Positions 59,027 to 64,000 of a DNA stretch of 64,000 nucleotides are shown piece by piece. A model generated the notes under the pieces. It was not told the DNA's origin and made no database searches. It saw nothing but the letters and a program-made list of their open reading frames with translations. The stretch comes from Bacteroidetes bacterium OLB11 (GTDB lineage Bacteria; Bacteroidota; Bacteroidia; Chitinophagales; Chitinophagaceae), in contig LNFQ01000044.1 of NCBI GenBank assembly GCA_001567165.1, positions 36,018 to 100,017 on the forward strand, read 5' to 3'. Position numbers and translations under genes: made by a program. The first letter of the stretch is position 1. Every line of letters begins with the position of its first letter.

Positions 59027-60404
59027 TCATAATCCGTATGTACTCAAAAGATAAACCATTGCACTCATTGCAATAGCTCCTAAACAAAGTTCGCGGCGAT
59101 GCACCTTTTCAAACACATCATTTTCACTATGATGCATATCAAAATATCGCTGCGAATCAGGATATAATTCCATCACTGGTGTGCCCATTTTTTTATGCAA
59201 AGGACTTAAATCTGCACCTCCTCCATTACCATCTAAATTATAAATTCCATAAGGAATCAATAAATGTTGCCAACTTTTAATTTTATTTCTTTGTGTATTA
59301 CTCATTGTCATTGAAAAACCAATAGGAGTTGCACCTCCAGCATCTGATTCTATCGCGACCAAATGATTTTCTTTATTTGCAACAGCCAATTCAGCATATT
59401 TTGTACCACCTCTCAATCCATTTTCTTCATTCATAAATAAGACAGCACGAATCGTTCTCTTTGGTCGAATTCCTAATTTTTTAAATGTTCTCAATACTTC
59501 TATGCTTTGCACCACGCCGGCTCCATCATCATGAGCTCCTTCACCAATATCCCAACTATCTAAATGTCCTCCAATGGTAATGATTTCATTTGGAATTTCA
59601 CTTCCAGTAATTTCGCCCACTACATTATAAGATTTTACATCCGGTAACATTTGACAAGTATTTCGAATATACATCTTTACTCCTTTTTCAGTTTGTAATT
59701 TATGTAAAAGCTGGTCTGCTCCTAAGTTTGACAAGGCAATAGCCGGAATAGCCGGAGATTTTTTATCATAAGAAAGAGAACCTGTATGAGGAGCATCGTC
59801 AAAAGCGGAAGACACCGAGCGAATCACAACCGCTATTGCTCCTAGCTTGGCTGCTTTGCTCGGAGCTGCCCAACGATAATACACACAAGGTCCATAGCTT
59901 TCAAATGTATTAATATTCGTTTGGTCAAAATAATTATTAAAAAAAACAATTTTTCCATGAATGTCAGATGGATTCATTCTTTCTAACTCATCCATATTAT
60001 TGATTAAAACAACTGGAGCTTCAATGCCTGTATGACCTGTACCAACAGAATTTCCAATTGATAATAACTTCAAAGGATAGCGATTTCCTTTTGCATCCAA
60101 TATGTGACATTGCTCTTCTCCTCTCACCCAGTGAGGCACCATCACTTCTTGAAGATACACTTTATCACACCCTGCTTTTTCTAATGTTTCTTTGCCCCAT
60201 TCCACAGCACGAGCGGCTTGAGGCGAACCAGATATTCGATGCCCTATTTGCTTACACAAATATCTTAAATCTTCATAGCAAACATAGTTACTAAGAATAT
60301 GATTTGAAATTTGCTTGAGAGTGGCACTGTCATTTTTAAAATTTTGACTTTTGGAATAAAAAGAAATAATTTAAAAATAAAAACAAAAGAATCACTTTTT
60401 TCAT
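59027..60404 (-). CDS. Secreted M28-family zinc peptidase (frameshift in the signal peptide region)
   Basis: A peptidase of about 458 aa. The chain reads MCKQIGHRISGSPQ onward without a break, with a PA-like inserted domain, then GGHLDSWDIGEGAHDDGAG (zinc His/Asp), LFMNEENGLRGG (catalytic Glu) and MHHSENDVFEKVHR (final His ligand). Dropping one base from the T4 run at 60349-60352 (plus view) adds the upstream 48 codons, which form a signal peptide beginning at the ATG 60402-60404 and ending near FLFQSQ. It therefore acts in the periplasm or outside the cell, unlike the adjacent M42 enzyme. Confidence 0.85.
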
Positions 60405-60532
60405 TAAAGATTTTTTTAAAACCTAAATGTACATGAATGAAATTTTTATTTGTAATATTTTTGATAAAAAATTAATTGCCCTAAGCATGATTTTGATTTA
60501 ACTTCGCCTATTCTACTAATGTCTAATTAAAC

Positions 60533-61327
60533 ATGAAACATACCTTTACTTTTTTATTCCTGCTTTTTTCAATTCAATTAATCGCACAAAACAAACTCAC
60601 TTTTATTAAAATCGAAAGAACTCCATGTTATGGAAAATGCCCCTCCTACAGTGTTGAGTTAAAACCTGACGGAAAACTCATATACAACGGAAGAGCCAAT
60701 GTGAAAATGCTCGGAACTTTTGATGGTCAAATTTCAAAAGAAAAAGCAGCTCGTATTTTTAAAGATTATGAAAAAAATAATTTTTTGAAACTCCAAAATA
60801 AATACATTGTGCTAGCAACAGATTTGCCAAGTTTAATTGTTGAAGTAGTGCAAAATAAAACTAGTAAAAAAATTTTAAGAGCTGATGCCGGTCCTTCTTA
60901 TTTAAGACAGCTTGGTGCCGACATGGATGAACTCGTGCAAATCGTTCAATGGAAAGGAAGAGAAGGGAGTGAAATTGTGGATGACCCTATGAATCCCGAT
61001 ATGCTCTCTGACATTGAAACAGTGTACGAATTTATACCACCGCTTTATCCCGGAGGTGAAAAAGCAATGCACGATTTTATTCATTCCAACTTAAGCTACC
61101 CAAACATTGCAAGAGTCAATAAAATTGAAGGAAATGTCGTGTGCAAATTCATAATAGATAAAAACGGAAAACCGAAAAATATTGAAGTCGTGAAAGGAAT
61201 CGGATACTCATGTGATGATGAAGCACAACGAATCATCAGCAATATGCCCAAATGGACTCCCGCTTATCTAAACGGAAAAATCGTCAACGCATATCAAACT
61301 ATTACTATTCCTTTTAAACTTAAATAA
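60533..61327 (+). CDS. DUF6438 / TonB C-terminal domain protein
   Basis: A 264-aa secreted protein. A signal peptide (ending LIAQ) precedes a DUF6438 domain (about 22-135: IERTPCYGKCPSYSVEL with its paired cysteines). The C-terminal TonB-like domain (about 175-264) has LYPGGEKAMHDFIHSNLSYP, NKIEGNVVCKFIIDKNGK and the final NAYQTITIPFKLK. There is no membrane-anchor and proline-rich linker as in true TonB, so it is more a periplasmic protein with a TonB fold than an energy transducer. Function unknown. Confidence 0.78.
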   Translation: MKHTFTFLFLLFSIQLIAQNKLTFIKIERTPCYGKCPSYSVELKPDGKLIYNGRANVKMLGTFDGQISKEKAARIFKDYEKNNFLKLQNKYIVLATDLPSLIVEVVQNKTSKKILRADAGPSYLRQLGADMDELVQIVQWKGREGSEIVDDPMNPDMLSDIETVYEFIPPLYPGGEKAMHDFIHSNLSYPNIARVNKIEGNVVCKFIIDKNGKPKNIEVVKGIGYSCDDEAQRIISNMPKWTPAYLNGKIVNAYQTITIPFKLK

Positions 61328-61358
61328 ATATTTAAAGACAATTATCTTATTCAGATTG

Positions 61359-61366
61359 TACATTTG
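61359..61366 (+). promoter_or_regulatory. -7 promoter box TACATTTG for metK
   Basis: Exact TAnnTTTG 40 bases before the metK ATG. I saw no SAM riboswitch-like structure in this short leader. Confidence 0.55.
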
Positions 61367-61406
61367 CAAATAAATTTTTTAAACTTAAATTAATTTAAAT
61401 AAAACT

Positions 61407-62690
61407 ATGCCATATTTATTCACATCCGAATCAGTATCAGAAGGACATCCTGACAAAATAGCCGATCAAATATCCGATGCACTCATTGATCACTTTCTTG
61501 CCTATGACCCCAGTTCGAAAGTAGCCTGTGAAACCTTGGTCACTACAGGTCAAGTAGTGCTTGCAGGTGAGGTGAAATCAAAAGCCTATTTAGACGTGCA
61601 AGATATCACTCGACAAGTCATAAAAAATATTGGATACACAAAATCTGAATACATGTTTGAGGCTGACTCATGCGGTATTCTTTCTGCTATCCATGAGCAA
61701 AGCGATGATATTAATCGAGGAGTGGACAGAATAACAAAGAAAGAAAACTTTGAAACCAAAGCTAACGCTCAAGGAGCCGGAGATCAAGGGATGATGTTTG
61801 GATATGCTACTCGTGAAACCGAAAATTATATGCCGCTCGCATTAGACCTTTCTCACAAAATTCTTTTGGAACTTTCTAAAACAAGACGCAATGGGAAAGA
61901 GATGAAATACTTGCGACCCGATGCTAAAAGCCAAGTTACTATCGAATATGACGACAATAATAAGCCCGTGAGAATCGTTACGATTGTTGTTTCCACTCAA
62001 CACGATGCCTTTGATAATAGTGACTCAAAAATGCTTCAAAAAATCAAAAAAGATATTATTGAAATTATTATCCCAAGAGTGAAAAAACAATTGAAACCTT
62101 CTTTACAAAAATTGTTTAATGATAAAATTACGTATCATATCAATCCTACTGGAAAATTTGTCATCGGTGGACCACATGGTGATACAGGATTGACAGGGCG
62201 AAAAATTATAGTAGATACTTATGGTGGCAAAGGTGCTCATGGTGGTGGTGCTTTTAGCGGAAAAGACCCAAGCAAAGTAGATCGTAGTGCCGCTTATGCT
62301 ACTCGACATATTGCTAAGAATATAGTTGCTGCTGGCTTATGCGACGAAGTATTAGTGCAGGTTTCGTATGCCATTGGTGTAGCAAAACCCTGCGGATTAC
62401 TCATCAATACTTATGGTACAGCTAAAGTAAATAAAACAGATGGCGAAATTGCAAAAATCATTGAAAAGATTTTTGATCTACGTCCTTATGCTATTGAACA
62501 ACGCCTCAAATTAAGAGCCCCTATTTATTTTGAAACTGCTTCTTACGGTCACATGGGACGAAAAAATGAAGTAGTCACTAAAGTGTTTAATAAAGGAAAA
62601 AAAGATGAGAAAAAAGTAAAAGTAGAATTATTTACATGGGAAAAATTAGATTATGTACCTCAGGTGAAAAAAGCCTTTGGATTAAAATAA
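61407..62690 (+). CDS. metK: S-adenosylmethionine synthase
   Basis: A 427-aa enzyme making SAM from methionine and ATP. Landmarks are [73 protein letters not shown] and AIGVAKP. The C-terminal stretch ([18 protein letters not shown]) is a slightly longer lysine-rich variant. Intact. With metF, the trans-sulfuration gene and several methyltransferases it gives the window an unusual share of methionine-cycle genes. Confidence 0.96.
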   Translation: MPYLFTSESVSEGHPDKIADQISDALIDHFLAYDPSSKVACETLVTTGQVVLAGEVKSKAYLDVQDITRQVIKNIGYTKSEYMFEADSCGILSAIHEQSDDINRGVDRITKKENFETKANAQGAGDQGMMFGYATRETENYMPLALDLSHKILLELSKTRRNGKEMKYLRPDAKSQVTIEYDDNNKPVRIVTIVVSTQHDAFDNSDSKMLQKIKKDIIEIIIPRVKKQLKPSLQKLFNDKITYHINPTGKFVIGGPHGDTGLTGRKIIVDTYGGKGAHGGGAFSGKDPSKVDRSAAYATRHIAKNIVAAGLCDEVLVQVSYAIGVAKPCGLLINTYGTAKVNKTDGEIAKIIEKIFDLRPYAIEQRLKLRAPIYFETASYGHMGRKNEVVTKVFNKGKKDEKKVKVELFTWEKLDYVPQVKKAFGLK

Positions 62691-62695
62691 TCTGA

Positions 62696-63235
62696 TTAAG
62701 GTTTAATCAATATCGGACAATTTACTTTAACCCATTTATACAATTCGTCAATTTCATAATCTGAAACTGCAATACATCCTACAGTCCAATCTGTATTGAG
62801 AAATGTTCGCTCTTGGTCTTTTCGATGTGTATTGGGGAAACCGTGAATTTTAATATCACCACCTGCACTTTTATTGAACTTTGCTGCAAAAATTGAATCA
62901 TTTTCAGACGGATAAGAGATATTTAAATTCGCATGATAAATGCTATTTCTACTTCGCTTGTCTATCAAATATAATCCTTCCGGCGTTTTCAAATCTCCTT
63001 CAAATTCTTTTTTACCAACCGGTTCCATTCCCAAAGAAATAATATATTTTTTCACCTTAACCCCTTCATGGTAAGTAATCATTTCACGAGCCGACTTAAA
63101 AACCACGATACTATCAATCGAATCTTTTACCTCGACAAAAGTTTCAAAATATCCATCTCGACGATGCTTTTCTTGAGCCAAACTCATTTCTACAAAGGAG
63201 ATAAATAAAATAAAAAGACAAATAACTTTTTTCAA
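62696..63235 (-). CDS. L,D-transpeptidase family protein (YkuD/YafK type)
   Basis: A 179-aa secreted protein with a signal peptide (ending SLAQ). The YkuD-type core shows GDLKTPEGLY, the IHGFPNTHRKD histidine motif and the catalytic-cysteine segment TVGCIAVSDYEIDEL (Cys about 155). The spacing and the missing Arg after the Cys-Ile match the YafK-like subgroup. It would form or hydrolyse cross-links between peptidoglycan and other partners in the periplasm. It converges on metK (5 bases). Confidence 0.85.
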   Translation of the reverse strand: MKKVICLFILFISFVEMSLAQEKHRRDGYFETFVEVKDSIDSIVVFKSAREMITYHEGVKVKKYIISLGMEPVGKKEFEGDLKTPEGLYLIDKRSRNSIYHANLNISYPSENDSIFAAKFNKSAGGDIKIHGFPNTHRKDQERTFLNTDWTVGCIAVSDYEIDELYKWVKVNCPILIKP

Positions 63236-63389
63236 TTTCTTATTCTGATTTTACTGTGATATCAGTAAAAATAGAATTTTTTTTTGGTTAAAAAAATTTT
63301 GATTTTTGATGCAAAATGTTTTGATTTCCTTCACACCCAAGCTTTGTAAAATATGGAGTGGACATGATAAAAGACTCCTCCTAAAGCAA

Positions 63390-63416
63390 GAAAGGCGTGC
63401 CGATGGCACGCCTTTC
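63390..63416 (-). terminator. Hairpin terminator after the T9SS cargo gene
   Basis: Perfect 12-bp arms (core AAAGGCGTGCC / GGCACGCCTTT) around a 3-base loop, 25 bases after the stop of the minus-strand gene at the right edge. It is noticeably GC-rich for this genome. Confidence 0.8.
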
Positions 63417-63441
63417 TCATTTTCAATTTACAAACTAATGT

Positions 63442-64000
63442 CTAGTCATTTTTTCTCACTTTGCTTGTGAAACTTAGCTTGTTGTTGCTATACACTTGTA
63501 CTGTATAAACTCCACTCGCTATATCGCCTAAACTTAGTTGGATATGATTCGCTCCAGCTTGCGATTTCGCATCGATTTGTTTCACCACACGACCACTCAT
63601 GTCTAATACTTTCACACTCGTGTTTTGTGCTGTCGGTGCGTATAAATCAACATTCAATACATCCGTTGTCGGATTTGGATAGATGTTCACACTGCTTCCG
63701 TCTGCTCCCCATATCAAGTCGATCACTTTTGCATGTACACTCACGCGTCCGTCTATATCTACTTGCTCTAAACGATAGTAGTTATGACCTAACTGTGGTT
63801 TTGCATTCTCTGCTTGATATTCTAAGCGAACTTGGCTGTTTCCATTTAACCCTTTGCTGTTTACTTGAGCTAGCGTGTTGAACGTGATTCCATCTGTACT
63901 GTGTTGTAAGTTGAAGTAAGCATTGTTTTGTTCACTGGCTGTTGTCCAGCTTAGTAAATCACTGCTTGTTTGTTTTTCGCCTGTAAACGAAATCACTGTT
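63442..64000 (-). CDS. C-terminal part of a T9SS type A-sorted secreted protein (cut by the right window edge)
   Basis: The last 186 or so codons of a larger protein that continues beyond the window. A fibronectin-like stretch (SDLLSWTTASEQNNAYFNLQHSTDG, HNYYRLEQVDIDGR) is followed by the T9SS type A domain (VNIYPNPTTDVLNVDL, VKVLDMSGRVVKQ, SGVYTVQVYSNN, ending SKVRKND). It would be exported across the outer membrane and anchored or released. The base composition of this stretch is clearly richer in G and C than that of its neighbours. Confidence 0.85.
   Translation of the reverse strand, partial: TVISFTGEKQTSSDLLSWTTASEQNNAYFNLQHSTDGITFNTLAQVNSKGLNGNSQVRLEYQAENAKPQLGHNYYRLEQVDIDGRVSVHAKVIDLIWGADGSSVNIYPNPTTDVLNVDLYAPTAQNTSVKVLDMSGRVVKQIDAKSQAGANHIQLSLGDIASGVYTVQVYSNNKLSFTSKVRKND

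Noticed and set aside
1..64000. CRISPR arrays, rRNA or tRNA genes
   Set aside because: I looked for regularly spaced repeats and for cloverleaf-like sequence with conserved arms and found no candidate; a covariance-model search would be needed to be certain.

Overview
The window is AT-rich bacterial chromosome from a member of the Bacteroidota. The signs are proteins with type IX secretion (T9SS) C-terminal sorting domains, a gliding-motility-type C-terminal domain, a carboxypeptidase-regulatory/beta-barrel TonB receptor, a DUF5686 protein, a MoxR/DUF58/VWA (bat) cluster, promoters with the Bacteroidota -7 box TAnnTTTG, and starts preceded by A-rich sequence instead of Shine-Dalgarno motifs. 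I saw no rRNA, tRNA or CRISPR array. Species cannot be named from this sequence alone.

Layout. 0-6.4 kb: minus-strand housekeeping genes (kbl, ftsE, a small lipoprotein, asd, mtgA, a trans-sulfuration enzyme). 6.5-10.7 kb: a plus-strand nitrosative-stress/Fe-S repair island (RIC/ScdA-type di-iron protein with two DUF2249 domains, a DUF1858/DUF2249 protein, an NnrS/heme-copper-like membrane protein, a MIP18/SufT-like protein, an Rrf2 regulator). 10.7-12.7 kb: a flippase and a deoxynucleoside kinase. 12.8-16.7 kb: the bat cluster. 16.8-21.7 kb: a TonB-dependent receptor and a DUF5686 outer-membrane protein. 21.7-30.5 kb: a CinA-like protein, two LVIVD-repeat lipoproteins, rhodanese, a T9SS cargo, a PASTA protein, ddl, metF and tmk. 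30.5-36.8 kb: a TrmN6-like methyltransferase, a three-domain MMPL/acyltransferase/methyltransferase protein and a RemB/Wzi-like outer-membrane protein. 36.9-43.6 kb: pyrC, a MacB-type permease, an MFS transporter, a methyltransferase and an FAD protein. 43.7-45.95 kb: a PKD-repeat T9SS cargo. 46-50.7 kb: a decayed accessory patch (carbonic anhydrase pseudogene, SulP transporter lacking its N-terminal part, IS110 transposase fragment, TPR remnant, nhaA). 50.8-63.2 kb: core genes again (fusA, sirtuin, acyl-CoA dehydrogenase, deoC, a membrane glycosyltransferase, two metallopeptidases, a DUF6438/TonB-C protein, metK, an L,D-transpeptidase). The right edge cuts a T9SS cargo.

Two patterns stand out. 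First, the five-gene NO-response island carries four DUF2249 copies in two proteins and has a 7-bp inverted repeat placed like an operator just upstream of the first promoter. Second, about 27 single-base frameshifts, nearly all repaired by removing one base from an A or T run, break accessory and surface genes (bat, TonB receptor, RemB-like protein, permease, MFS, T9SS cargo, glycosyltransferase), while about 38 kb of mostly core genes has none. Sequencing error is the simplest cause, but the uneven spread deserves a check for slippage or real decay. For such genes I give the full reconstructed span and name the run that breaks the frame.
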